Made by a program: the position numbers and the translations under genes. 64,000 nt of DNA from JAMXLO01 sp963791495 (GTDB lineage: Bacteria; Pseudomonadota; Alphaproteobacteria; Acetobacterales; Acetobacteraceae): the NCBI GenBank assembly GCA_963791495.1, contig CAWBST010000014.1, forward strand, positions 186,001 through 250,000, written 5' to 3'. The notes beneath the pieces were generated by a model. That model worked only from the letters and a program-made list of their open reading frames with translations. It was not told where the DNA came from and ran no database searches. Shown piece after piece: positions 44,847 to 53,462 of this stretch. Position 1 is the stretch's first letter, and each line of letters opens with the position of its first letter.

Positions 44847-45307
44847 CGCACGTGAACACCGCGCCGCACGACATCTGGGACACGACGATCGGCGGCAGGC
44901 CGAGGATCGGCGCCGTCGCCGAGCGCGCCCGGCGGACCAGCATGAATGACGTCGTCATGTTTTCCGAGATGACCGGTGACAGGAACCCACTGCACTACGA
45001 CGCCGAACTGGCGGCCGCCTCGCCGTTTGGTGGCCTCATCGTACAGGGTGGCGTCACCTCCGGTCTGCTGAATGCCATCGTGGCGGAAGATCTGCCCGGG
45101 CCTGGCTCGGTCTTCCTGGGCGTCGAATGGCGTTTCGTGAAGGCAGTCAAGGTGGGCGAGCTGATCACCGGACGCGTCGAGGTCACCAACGTACGCGGCG
45201 ACAAGCCGATCTGTACGATCGCAACCAGCGTTCGCAACGAGAACGGCGAGGACTGCCTGGTTGGTACCGCGGTTACCTACACTGTGCCGTTGCGTCGGCC
45301 TGGTTAG
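44843..45307 (+). CDS. MaoC-family hydratase (hotdog fold)
   Basis: A 154-residue single hotdog domain. The hydratase signature is clear: FSEMTGDRNPLHYDAELAA near residue 45 contains the catalytic Asp and His. GGLIVQGGVTSGLLNAIVAE follows, and the second half has SVFLGVEWRFVKAVKVGE. Enzymes of this type hydrate trans-2-enoyl-CoA esters. The ATG overlaps the FAD reductase stop, so translation is coupled. Together with the two flavoproteins it suggests an oxidation/hydration sequence on a CoA-linked or polyketide-like compound. Confidence 0.9.
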   Translation: MTHVNTAPHDIWDTTIGGRPRIGAVAERARRTSMNDVVMFSEMTGDRNPLHYDAELAAASPFGGLIVQGGVTSGLLNAIVAEDLPGPGSVFLGVEWRFVKAVKVGELITGRVEVTNVRGDKPICTIATSVRNENGEDCLVGTAVTYTVPLRRPG

Positions 45308-47505
45308 ATCTTCGGCGTTGACGGTGCCGCATTCGCTGCTTCGGGAAGGCCGGCGCGCCGCAACCCTTCCAGGAAGCGATCGACCAGATCGCGGTCGCCA
45401 CAGAAGAAGAAGTTTGAACGAGCTGTGGCGATCGTGTAGCCCGGATGCCGTTGGAGCAGCCCCTCGATCGCGCGCTGTGCCTCTTCGGTGCGATCTGTCA
45501 GACCCAGCAATGAAACCAGCAACGCGAACGGCCCGTGATTGGCGTTTGCAATCCGCGTGGCCATGCGGGCGAAGCGCTCGGCGGCTTCGAGCTCCCCGAG
45601 CGCGAGATGTCCCACCGCCCGTGTGGCATGGAACGACGCCAAATGCGGGTCGCGCGGGCTGAGCTCGATGGCGCGATCGAGATAAGGGAGGGCCTCACTT
45701 GCGCGCCCGCTGACGATGAGGGTGAAGCCAAGGGCGAAATAGGCTTGTGCAAAGCTGGGATTGACCCGGATGGCGTCCTCCAAATAGGCGGCGGCCTCGT
45801 CATACTCGTGCTTGAAGCACAGGACCCGGCCGACCACGCAAAGGTTCATGCAGTCCTGGTCGTCGAGCGCCACTGCCGTTCGGCCATGCCGCAGTGCTTC
45901 CTCCAGCAGGCCTGGTCGCTCGCCTGGATCGCACTGCACCAGACTCTGCAGCATCACATAAGCCAGGGCACCGTGCGCTCGCGCGAAGCCAGGATCGAGT
46001 TCGATCGCGCGACGGAACATCGCCGTGCCCTCGGTCAGGCCGGGTTTGGTGAACCCCCACAGGTGATACAGCCCCCGCTGGTAGCAGTCCCAGGCGCCGA
46101 GGTTCACCGGCGGGCGACGGACAGCGGCCTCGCGTTCCAGGCGAGCCAGTTCAGGCTCAATGACCGCAGCGATCTGCTGCGCCATGGCCTTCTGCACGTC
46201 CAGGATGTCCGCAAGCGAAAAGTCGTAGGACTCCCACCACAGATGATGACCGGTCTCGGCCGAAACGAGATCCACCGTGATACTCACGCGCTCACCACGT
46301 TTCGTCACGGTCCCCTGCACCAGGTAGCGGATCCCCAACTCGGCCCCGATCGCACGCGGATCGGTCTCGCGGCCCTTGAAGGCGACGGCGGAATGGCGGC
46401 TCAGCACGTCGAGCCATCGATTGCGGGCCAGCAGGCGAATCACGTCTTCGGTCAGGCCATAGCTGAAATAGTCGGTATCCGGCTCCTGGCTCAGGTTCAC
46501 GAACGGCAGTACCGCGATCGACGGCTTGCGCGACGCGACCGCCGGCAAAGGCCTCTCTTCGACTTGCCGATCCGCTGCCTTCTGCGGTTCATCGGGCGGC
46601 GCAGTTGCCGCTTCCTCGACCTTGCCGATGAAGCGGAACCCGCGCCGATGGATCGTCTTGATCAGCGCCTGCCGGTCCCCATCATCGCCGATCGCTTTCC
46701 GCGCCGCGTTGATCCGGCTGCTCAGCGTGGCGTCCGACACGATCCGTCCGTTCCAGATCGTGTCGAACAGCTCGTCTTTGCTCACTACGCGGTCGCGGTT
46801 TCGCACGAGGTGTACCAGCAGGTCGTAAACCTGCGGTTCCACATGAACGATCTCACCGGCACGGCGCAGCTCCTGACGATGCAGGTCGATGCCGTGCCCG
46901 GCGAAGACATAGTCCGTCTTGCCAGAAGCGTGTGACAGTTGAACGGGGGCAGCGAGCGCCAGTGCAAATGTCTCGATCGGCCGGGCAATGTTCTTCAGAT
47001 TAAGCGGGCCACGCTCCTCGAACGCCAGATCGAGGCGGTCCCGCACATGGTCGCGCACCGCTCGTGTGACGTAGACGCCGCCGGGTGGGCATTCGGCCTG
47101 AAGCCTCGCAGCGACATTCACCACGTCGCCATGCAGGTCTGTGCCATCGGCAATCGCATCACCAATGTTGAGCCCGATGCGAAACCGGATTATCCGATCA
47201 CACGGATGGTCGCCATCGTGGGCGGGTACTTCCTGCTGCACCTTTGCGGCACAGCTCACCGCCCCGTCTATGCTATCGAATACGACTAGCAGAGAGTCGC
47301 CCGCGGTCTGGATGATCCTGCCGCCGTGCTGGTCTATCGCCGGGTCGATGACGGCGCTTCGGAGGGCCCGCAACCGCTTGAGTGTTCCAACGTCATCAAT
47401 GCCAATCAGGCGGCTGTAACCGACCATGTCGGCGTAAAGCACGGCGATGAGCTTGCGCCCGCCTGACGACTTTCCGATCAGCTCCCTGGCACTGGTTCCC
47501 GACAT
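45304..47505 (-). CDS. Adenylate/guanylate cyclase with winged-helix DNA-binding and TPR domains
   Basis: A 733-residue regulator; ATG 47505 (MSGTSARELIGKSSG) is preferred to an upstream TTG. Residues 15-190 form a class III cyclase domain with LIAVLYADMVGYSRLIG (metal Asp), IIQTAGDSLLVVF (second metal Asp) and LHGDVVNVAARLQ. Residues about 200-300 form an OmpR-type winged helix (VVSKDELFDTIWNGRIVSDA, IKTIHRRGFRFIG). A linker with RKPSIAVLPFVNLSQEPDTD leads to a TolB-like segment and a C-terminal TPR array (AYFALGFTLIVSGRASEALP). Such proteins are common in alphaproteobacteria, and their signals are mostly unknown. A damaged second copy of its middle part lies directly upstream. Confidence 0.88.
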   Translation of the reverse strand: MSGTSARELIGKSSGGRKLIAVLYADMVGYSRLIGIDDVGTLKRLRALRSAVIDPAIDQHGGRIIQTAGDSLLVVFDSIDGAVSCAAKVQQEVPAHDGDHPCDRIIRFRIGLNIGDAIADGTDLHGDVVNVAARLQAECPPGGVYVTRAVRDHVRDRLDLAFEERGPLNLKNIARPIETFALALAAPVQLSHASGKTDYVFAGHGIDLHRQELRRAGEIVHVEPQVYDLLVHLVRNRDRVVSKDELFDTIWNGRIVSDATLSSRINAARKAIGDDGDRQALIKTIHRRGFRFIGKVEEAATAPPDEPQKAADRQVEERPLPAVASRKPSIAVLPFVNLSQEPDTDYFSYGLTEDVIRLLARNRWLDVLSRHSAVAFKGRETDPRAIGAELGIRYLVQGTVTKRGERVSITVDLVSAETGHHLWWESYDFSLADILDVQKAMAQQIAAVIEPELARLEREAAVRRPPVNLGAWDCYQRGLYHLWGFTKPGLTEGTAMFRRAIELDPGFARAHGALAYVMLQSLVQCDPGERPGLLEEALRHGRTAVALDDQDCMNLCVVGRVLCFKHEYDEAAAYLEDAIRVNPSFAQAYFALGFTLIVSGRASEALPYLDRAIELSPRDPHLASFHATRAVGHLALGELEAAERFARMATRIANANHGPFALLVSLLGLTDRTEEAQRAIEGLLQRHPGYTIATARSNFFFCGDRDLVDRFLEGLRRAGLPEAANAAPSTPKI

Positions 47506-47629
47506 GGCGGACAGCCCCACAATGACATCGACACGGCGAACGCACACCGCCAATCAACCTCCGCTTGATTGGCGGGCTGGCGCTCAGGCTACCAGAGAAC
47601 AACTTGCATGGGGAACCGTCTGTGCAGAG

Positions 47630-47868
47630 AGTTACCCTCGGCGAGACCGTAGCTGAACAATCGGTACCGGGCTCCTGGCTCCGGTTGGCGAACGGCAGCA
47701 CTGCAATGGACGGCTTGCGCGATGACGTGATCAGCTTTGCCGGCGCCGGCTTCTCATCGGGGTGTAGGGCGCGTCGGTTTCTCCACCGGCGGGACTTTTT
47801 GGGTCCTTCCCGGGATCGCGCCGACGAATCCAAAGCCGCGCCGATGGGTTGTCTTGATCAGCGCGTTT
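47630..47868 (-). pseudogene. Remnant of a second cyclase/winged-helix regulator
   Basis: Across shifted frames on the minus strand this stretch reads ALIKTTHRRGFGFVGAI, then PDEKPAPAKLITSSRKPSIA, then VLPFANRSQEPGTD and FSYGLAEG. These match the end of the winged helix and the following linker of the intact neighbour (ALIKTIHRRGFRFIGKV, RKPSIAVLPFVNLSQEPDTD, YFSYGLTED). Both ends of the gene are missing. It abuts the left attachment site, so it is probably a tandem duplicate that decayed or was cut by rearrangement next to the tRNA integration site. Confidence 0.75.
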
Positions 47869-47870
47869 TC

Positions 47871-47916
47871 TGGTGCCGACGCTCGGACTTGAACCGAGGG
47901 CCTACTGATTACGAAT
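47871..47916 (-). other. attL: displaced 3' half of tRNA-Thr
   Basis: Read on the minus strand this is the 3' half of a tRNA-Thr: part of the anticodon loop (ATTCGTAATCAGTAGG), a perfect 5-bp T-stem (CTCGG/CCGAG) around TTCAAGT, the 3' acceptor strand CGTCGGC, then A and CCA. No 5' half lies beside it. It aligns with 63685-63729, and both share the 16-base run cctactgattacgaat. It is the original host 3' end, displaced by insertion of the element. Confidence 0.88.
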
Positions 47917-48103
47917 AACCAACACTCCCGCCCGACCCCTGATCTGTCAGTCGCTCGGGCCCAGCAAATCAACGGTTTAACGGCCGCCCTAGACCGCCGG
48001 GGACCGCCATGATACGCCCCGATCAAGCCGATGTTGGACCCCCGATGGACCCCCGAACTCGGGACACGGACCCCCAGCAACCGGCCAGATTGGGAGACCC
48101 GCA

Positions 48104-49363
48104 TTGCAACGAGAGCTTACCGACACATTCCTCCGGATACTGAAACCGCCCGCCACTGACCGGCTGGAAATCTGGGACACGCGCGAGCCCGGCCTGCTGC
48201 TGCGCGTTACTGCCGGCGGCACCTTCACATGGTCCGCCCGCGCCCGCACCGATGACGGCAAACGCACCCGCGTCACACTCGGCACCTATCCGAAACTCAC
48301 TCTTGCCGACGCCCGCAGACGCGCCAAAGCGGTGATCGTCCGCATCCACGATGGTGCTGATCCGATCGCCGAGAAGCAGGCCAAGCAAGCAGCACGCATA
48401 GCCCGCGCCAGCCTGCCAAAGGTCGGGGCGCGGCTGACCGAATGGCGCGAGGCGAAAGCGGCCCGGTGGTCTGACGCTCACCAATACGACACCCGCCGCA
48501 TCTGCAATATCGAGATCGTCCCAGTGCTCGGCGACCGCATCCTGGCCGAGACCACGCGCACCGATTGGGTCAAGATGATCGACGCGATCCGCAAGCGCGG
48601 CGCGCCGTCGGTCGCAACCGCTGTCTACAGATGCGCATCGGCGTTCCTGTCGCACGCCGAGGCTCACGCCTGGATTGCCGCGCATCCTCTGCCGCGGAAG
48701 GGCCTGCAAACCATCGCCCCGCCGCCGCGGTCGCGCGATCGCATCCTCTCCGATGACGAGCTGCGCCAGCTCTGGCGCGCCATCGATCGACTCGGCGCCA
48801 AGCCTCGCCTTTTCGTCATGCTGTTGCTGCTGACCGCGTGCCGTGCGTCCGAGGCCGCCGCCATCGCTGTCGGTGAGCTTGATCTCGCTGCCGCCACATG
48901 GACGGTCCCCGGGTCGCGGCAGAAGCACCGCCGCGACCGGACGCCACCGCCAGACATCACCAGGCCCTTGCCGGCGGTCGTGAGCGACGGGTTGCGCGCC
49001 ATCATGCCCGCGCACGCTGCTGGCCCGCGCTGGCGTCTGCTGGGCCAGACCAAGGGTGGTGCGCTTTCCGGTTTCTCGAAGATCAAGGCCAGCCTCGACC
49101 AGATGACGGGCATCGAGGACTGGGTCTTCCACGATCTGAGGCGAACGGCCCGATCAACGCTGGCGCGGCTCGGGATCTCCGACGAGATAGGCGAGGCCGT
49201 GCTCGGTCATGCCAAGGCCAGCACGATCATCGGTATCTACAACCGTCACGCATATACGAAAGAGATCGCCGCAGCTCTCGAACAGTGGCAGCGGTTCGTG
49301 ATCGGGTTGGCCGAACCGCCGCCGACAGCTGAGATCATCGCGCTGCGCCGCCGCGCGCGCTGA
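48104..49363 (+). CDS. int: Tyrosine recombinase (P4-type integrase)
   Basis: The product starts at TTG after a tgggaga site and has 419 residues. The N-terminal DUF4102 arm-binding domain contains LRVTAGGTFTWSARARTDDG and TLGTYPKLTLADARRRAKA. The catalytic domain carries Arg in LTACRASEAA (near residue 245), HDLRR (near 345), LGHAKA and the nucleophile Tyr in IIGIYNRHAY. All catalytic residues are present, so it should be active. It recombines attP with the tRNA-Thr 3' region. Its stop overlaps the start of the next gene (TGATG). Confidence 0.97.
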   Translation: MQRELTDTFLRILKPPATDRLEIWDTREPGLLLRVTAGGTFTWSARARTDDGKRTRVTLGTYPKLTLADARRRAKAVIVRIHDGADPIAEKQAKQAARIARASLPKVGARLTEWREAKAARWSDAHQYDTRRICNIEIVPVLGDRILAETTRTDWVKMIDAIRKRGAPSVATAVYRCASAFLSHAEAHAWIAAHPLPRKGLQTIAPPPRSRDRILSDDELRQLWRAIDRLGAKPRLFVMLLLLTACRASEAAAIAVGELDLAAATWTVPGSRQKHRRDRTPPPDITRPLPAVVSDGLRAIMPAHAAGPRWRLLGQTKGGALSGFSKIKASLDQMTGIEDWVFHDLRRTARSTLARLGISDEIGEAVLGHAKASTIIGIYNRHAYTKEIAAALEQWQRFVIGLAEPPPTAEIIALRRRAR

Positions 49364-49896
49364 TGCCCGGCGAGCGAGCGTGGCTGAGCGAGTTCATCGC
49401 TCGCTACGCAATCGTTGGCGAGCCGCGCGAGATCATGTGCTATGCCGACGGCACCCCCCGCCCGGAGGGCTGGGAGGTGCTGCACAGCGGTCGCGACTGT
49501 CTCGCGCGGGCTGTCCGAGGCGCACGCAAAGCACTCGACCGCGGCGAGGGGTTCGAAGCCGCAATCGATAGCTGCCGACTCCTCGAACGGGACGCGATGC
49601 TGCGCCTGACCATCGCGGAACGCGGCGCCTGGGCCTTATACCAAGCGAACGAAGCCAAGCGCGAAAAGATGCAGCAGGCGCGTAGCAAAGGGGGCCGCAG
49701 GCCGCGCGACGAATACGACGCGGTCTGGCTACCGCTGGCGACCGAGATAACCAGGCTCAGGATGGAGGAGCAGGGTCTGACGCAAGCTCAGGCTCTGGCG
49801 CGCCTCACGCCGCCCAGGAAGAAGAATGGCACGCCTTACAGCGATAGCTACGTGCTCAAAGCGCTTACACGCGCAAACCGTCGGCTGCGGAGCTGA
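49363..49896 (+). CDS. Hypothetical protein coupled to the integrase
   Basis: A 177-residue soluble, basic, mostly helical protein whose ATG overlaps the integrase stop, so it is co-translated with it. Motifs are weak: EVLHSGRDCLARAVRGARKA, a helical middle (ERGAWALYQANEAKREKMQQ) and a Lys/Arg-rich C-terminus (RLTPPRKKNGTPYSDSYVLK) that could bind DNA. It might be an accessory factor of integration or a regulator, but this is only from position. Confidence 0.65.
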   Translation: MPGERAWLSEFIARYAIVGEPREIMCYADGTPRPEGWEVLHSGRDCLARAVRGARKALDRGEGFEAAIDSCRLLERDAMLRLTIAERGAWALYQANEAKREKMQQARSKGGRRPRDEYDAVWLPLATEITRLRMEEQGLTQAQALARLTPPRKKNGTPYSDSYVLKALTRANRRLRS

Positions 49897-49977
49897 TCCC
49901 TTCGCACGGTCACGCCTTTGTGCAGGACATCTGCTGAGCAGACGTCCACCACGCCGCAGGGGTATGGCGATATATAG

Positions 49978-50000
49978 ACGCCCGCCAACCACAGGCGGGG
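49978..50000. other. Hairpin upstream of the excisionase-like gene
   Basis: The inverted repeat CCCGCC/GGCGGG around aaccaca lies immediately before the ribosome-binding site of the next gene. The stem could modulate initiation or end read-through from the integrase transcript. It is short and may be incidental. Confidence 0.3.
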
Positions 50001-50003
50001 ACA

Positions 50004-50240
50004 GTGAACGACCGGGACCACGAGCTTCTGACCGTCAAAGAGACCGCGCAATATTTGCGCTGCTCCGACACCACGCTTTGGGACGGTGTTAAGAGCGGGC
50101 GATTTCCAGCGCCGGTCTATGCGGCCAAGCGCGCGCCGCGCTGGTGGAAACACGAACTCCGCGACGCGCTCAATGCGACACGCCCGATGCCTGCGGTGTC
50201 CGATGCGAAGCAGGCGCCCGATGAACGCAGCAAGACCTGA
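50004..50240 (+). CDS. AlpA/excisionase-like HTH protein
   Basis: A 78-residue protein starting at GTG (MNDRDHELLTVKETAQYLR). The segment LLTVKETAQYLRCSDTTLWDGVKSG is a MerR-like/HTH-17 helix-turn-helix, followed by the wing FPAPVYAAKRAPRWWKHEL, the pattern of AlpA and excisionase proteins. In integrative elements such proteins direct excision or activate the integrase gene. Its place just downstream of the integrase supports this. Confidence 0.88.
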   Translation: MNDRDHELLTVKETAQYLRCSDTTLWDGVKSGRFPAPVYAAKRAPRWWKHELRDALNATRPMPAVSDAKQAPDERSKT

Positions 50241-50708
50241 TTGTGCGCATGCGATTTACAAAATGTTGTACGCAGTCTCGCTGTCGTAACGTTGCGCGTT
50301 GCAGGCGAAGCGACTGATGCGCCTGCACAAATTCATCGCCACTCCAACAACGACGCGCACAATTCGTGCACAACGGCTCAGAAGGCGAAACGAAAACCGC
50401 CGCGATGGCCTTGCAGCCGACGCGCGCCGTCGCGCATATCGATGCGTGCACCACGGATCGATGCTGCCGCGCGATCTAGCAGAGTAGACACCAGACGCGG
50501 AAACGCCGGCCCCACTTCCCAATGTCGGCCGGCGCTTCCTAAGGAACCTTTTGGATGTCATCGACTATCCCGCGCCAAATGTGCGCACAACAGCGGCAGC
50601 AGGCAAGCTCCTTTTTCCCGAGCGGCGATCCCGCCGCCGACCGCCTACGCCGACAATCAGCAGAGGATTTCACGCCACCCCGAACCGCGCCCTGGCAGGG
50701 CGGGGACG
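50241..50708 (+). other. Gene-free stretch of about 470 bp in the element
   Basis: No convincing gene on either strand. The first 150 bp are relatively AT-rich (gatttacaaaatgttgtacg) and contain cgtaacgttgcgcgttgc, a partly symmetric motif. This is the natural place for the promoter and operators of the replication operon that begins at 50715. Confidence 0.45.
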
Positions 50709-50714
50709 GTGGCG

Positions 50715-51110
50715 ATGGGTTGGACTGACCTCGCGCCGCGCGAACCGCTCGCGCGAACCCAGGCCGAGATCGTCGCCGCGCCGCGCGTCGAGCGCGTCTG
50801 CCGGCTGACCGACTGGAAGCCCTGGCCGTTCCCCAATGCATCGCTGATCGGCCATGCGACGGTCTGCTTCTCGGGATGGACCATCCATCGCGTGCCGGTG
50901 TTTCGCCGCGGCGATGGTTCGCTCTCGGTCGGTGCGCCGAATGCGCCCGAGATCGACAGCGACGGCCGCATCAAGGAACGCGACGGCAAACGTCAATACT
51001 GGCCGGTCCTCACATTTGAGACCGCCGAGGCGCGCGAGCGATGGCAGCGATCGGTGCTTGCCGCCATCGCCGCAGGCGGGATCGGCGCGAGCGCAGAGGG
51101 CGTGCCATGA
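50715..51110 (+). CDS. SpoVG-like small protein at the head of the replication operon
   Basis: A 131-residue product from ATG 50715 (a GTG 6 bp upstream is possible). The core VCRLTDWKPWPFPNASLIGH, TVCFSGWTIHRVPVFRRGDG and YWPVLTFETAEARERWQRSV follows the SpoVG-like pattern. In SpoVG, short beta-strands with a central nucleic-acid-binding surface are followed by a helix. Similar proteins precede primase genes in mobile elements. Its stop overlaps the primase start (ATGA), which indicates coupled synthesis. The assignment rests on pattern similarity only. Confidence 0.55.
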   Translation: MGWTDLAPREPLARTQAEIVAAPRVERVCRLTDWKPWPFPNASLIGHATVCFSGWTIHRVPVFRRGDGSLSVGAPNAPEIDSDGRIKERDGKRQYWPVLTFETAEARERWQRSVLAAIAAGGIGASAEGVP

Positions 51111-53275
51111 GTGCCGCCCGGACCTCTGGCAGCGACTGCGCCATCAGCGTGACATTCTTCGCCAATGTGTACGCCAAGACCAAGCGCGAGGAACAGATCA
51201 CGCTCGCCGCGCTGGTAGGCCGCATCGCAAAGACCAGCCACAAGGAAAAGGCCAAGCTGCCCTGGCTTAAGTGCGCGAGGTTCGGCGATCACCGCAGCAA
51301 AGAGGACGGCAGCCTTCGCAACAACGCCAACGTCCTCGCCATCAGCGGCATCGAGGCCGACTACGACGGCGAACAGATCGCCTTCGACGCCGCCGTGGCA
51401 CTGCTCACCTCGGCCGGCATCCTCGCTATCGTGTACACCTCGCCCAGTCATACCGACGATACGCCGCGCTGGCGCGTGCTGTGCGTGCTGTCGCGCGAAT
51501 ATCCGCCCGATGTCCGCGAACGGTTCATGGCTCGGCTCAACGGTCTGTTCGGCGGTATCTTCTCGATCGAGAGCTGGACGCTGTCGCAGAGCTACTACTT
51601 CGGCGCGCTCGATCGGAACCCATCGCACCAGGTCGAGATAATCGATGGCGACTGCATTGATCTGCGCGATGACCTCGACGCAACCGCGATCGGCAGGCCG
51701 GAGAAGCTGAAATCCAGCGGTGCCAACGGCCAGCATCCCGCCTCCCGGCCAGAGGACATCACCGACAAGCGGCTCAGCGGGCTCGTCGCAAAGCTGCTCG
51801 ACAACGTGCGCAACGCTGCCGACAAGACCAAGCACCACACACTTCGCGAGATCGCCCGCACGCTCGGCGGTTATCTGCACCTGATCGGCTGGACCAAGGA
51901 TCAGGCAATCTCGGCATTGGTCGGTGCGTTGCCCGCGACGGTCGAGGATTGGGACAACGCGTGCAAGACCGCAGCCTGGGGTGTGGCCGAGGGCATGAAG
52001 GCCCCGCTCGATCTCGAGGACCGTCCGAGCCCGCACCCAAACCCGCGACCGCCGCCGCCCGATCCAGAGCCGCCGCCCGAGCCTGAGCCGCAGCCGGACC
52101 CAGCACCACCGCCCGACGACGACATCCTGCCGCACCCACAGCGGCGCATTGTCAAGCTCTCCGACTGGGCCAATCGCATCATCCCGCCGCAGAAATGGGT
52201 ATGGCCGGAGTGGATACCGCGCGGACAGGTGACAGGCGTTTATGGCGCGCCCGGCGTCCGCAAGACGACGCTGCTCATCCAAGGCATGATGTGCAGGTCG
52301 AAGCAACTGCCGTTCTGCGGCCACATCCTCGGGCCGCCTGAGCCGACGCTCGGATATTTCTGCGAGGACACTGAGGAAGCGATCATCCACATCGCTGAAG
52401 CGATCGCGGCAAAGTATCACCTATCACTGGCTGACTTTCCCGATTTCCACTTCATCTCCCTGGTCGGACATCGCGAGACCGAGTTCGTCATGTTCGACAA
52501 GTCGAAGCTGGTCGTCCTGCCGGAACTGGACAGCTTCATCCATGACCTCAGGCTGATCCGGCCTTGCTGGGTTACGCTCGATACGGTCCCTGATTTCTTC
52601 GGCGGCAACGAGATCTTCCGCCGCGAGGTCTCGCAGTTCATCCGCCTGCTCGACGGCATCGGTATGGCCTACGACTGCGGGATCACGTTCACCGCGCACC
52701 CATCGCAGCGCGGCAAGCAGACGGGGGCGCTGGACAGCGGATCGACCGGCTGGGAGGGCAAGGTCCGTTGCCGCCTTGGATTGCGTGATCCCGGCGCCGA
52801 CGAGGAGGAGGCGCAGGAGCGGAAGCGCAACAATCTTCCGCCTATCGAGACCGATCGCCGCATTCTGACCCGCATAAAGAGCAATTACGCCAAGCCGGGC
52901 GTGACGATCGAGTTGGTGTGGCGCGATGGCTACTTCGCACCCGCCGCCCTCGATCCGTTCCTGGCAGCCGAGCGCGGCAATCGTGGATCGGCGCGCGACG
53001 CCGCCTGCGACGCGAAGTTCCTCGACCTGCTGCCCAAGGCCGAGGAGGCGCTCGGCTACGTCAGCGCCTCGGACAAGTCAGGCAGTCACTATGCCCCATT
53101 GGCATTCGCCAAGCGGAGTGACCGCGACGGGTTCAGCAAGCCGGAGTTCACTCGCTCGATGGAGCGGCTGCTGACCACCGACAAACGCATCCGGTCCGAA
53201 CCCTTCGGAGCGCCGTCGCGGCGCAGCTTCAAGCTGGTGATCGTCCCCCAGACCAGCACCAGTGAGGTGCCGTAG
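51107..53275 (+). CDS. Primase-polymerase/RepA-like helicase fusion protein
   Basis: A 722-residue replication protein. The N-terminal part (residues 1-200) resembles AEP-type primase-polymerases of mobile elements: an acidic motif (ISGIEADYDGEQIAFD), YTSPSHTDDTPRWRVLCVLS and WTLSQSYYFGALDRNP. A helical region follows, then a very Pro-rich linker (residues 305-340). The C-terminal RecA-like ATPase of the RepA/AAA-25 type has Walker A GAPGVRKTTL near 382, Walker B VTLDTVPDFFGGNE and AHPSQRGKQTGALDSGSTGW. In Walker A, Arg replaces the Gly that normally precedes Lys (GVGKT). It should start replication of the excised element. Confidence 0.82.
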   Translation: MSAARTSGSDCAISVTFFANVYAKTKREEQITLAALVGRIAKTSHKEKAKLPWLKCARFGDHRSKEDGSLRNNANVLAISGIEADYDGEQIAFDAAVALLTSAGILAIVYTSPSHTDDTPRWRVLCVLSREYPPDVRERFMARLNGLFGGIFSIESWTLSQSYYFGALDRNPSHQVEIIDGDCIDLRDDLDATAIGRPEKLKSSGANGQHPASRPEDITDKRLSGLVAKLLDNVRNAADKTKHHTLREIARTLGGYLHLIGWTKDQAISALVGALPATVEDWDNACKTAAWGVAEGMKAPLDLEDRPSPHPNPRPPPPDPEPPPEPEPQPDPAPPPDDDILPHPQRRIVKLSDWANRIIPPQKWVWPEWIPRGQVTGVYGAPGVRKTTLLIQGMMCRSKQLPFCGHILGPPEPTLGYFCEDTEEAIIHIAEAIAAKYHLSLADFPDFHFISLVGHRETEFVMFDKSKLVVLPELDSFIHDLRLIRPCWVTLDTVPDFFGGNEIFRREVSQFIRLLDGIGMAYDCGITFTAHPSQRGKQTGALDSGSTGWEGKVRCRLGLRDPGADEEEAQERKRNNLPPIETDRRILTRIKSNYAKPGVTIELVWRDGYFAPAALDPFLAAERGNRGSARDAACDAKFLDLLPKAEEALGYVSASDKSGSHYAPLAFAKRSDRDGFSKPEFTRSMERLLTTDKRIRSEPFGAPSRRSFKLVIVPQTSTSEVP

Positions 53276-53394
53276 TGTCTATACAATCGTCCCTCTCCAT
53301 ACAGACAAAATTCAGCCTCTACAGTCAACGGGGTAAGCTACTGATATCGTTCAGTTCTGCCCCTCCCTCCACACACACCCCTTATACCCCTATA

Positions 53395-53428
53395 GCGCCA
53401 GGGCGGCTTATGCCGCCCGCCCTGGCGC
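53395..53428. other. Strong stem-loop between the two replication genes
   Basis: A perfect 12-bp inverted repeat GCGCCAGGGCGG/CCGCCCTGGCGC with a 10-base loop lies in the 187-bp gap between the primase and helicase genes. No T-run follows on either strand, so it is not a canonical terminator. It could be an mRNA processing or stability element, an attenuator or part of an origin. Confidence 0.65.
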
Positions 53429-53462
53429 AAAAGGGTGGTTTGGGTGCTTGCAGAAGGCAGCC

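Noticed and set aside
48023..49132. 369-residue minus-strand frame opposite the integrase
   Set aside because: Antisense to an integrase with all catalytic residues; no motif of its own.
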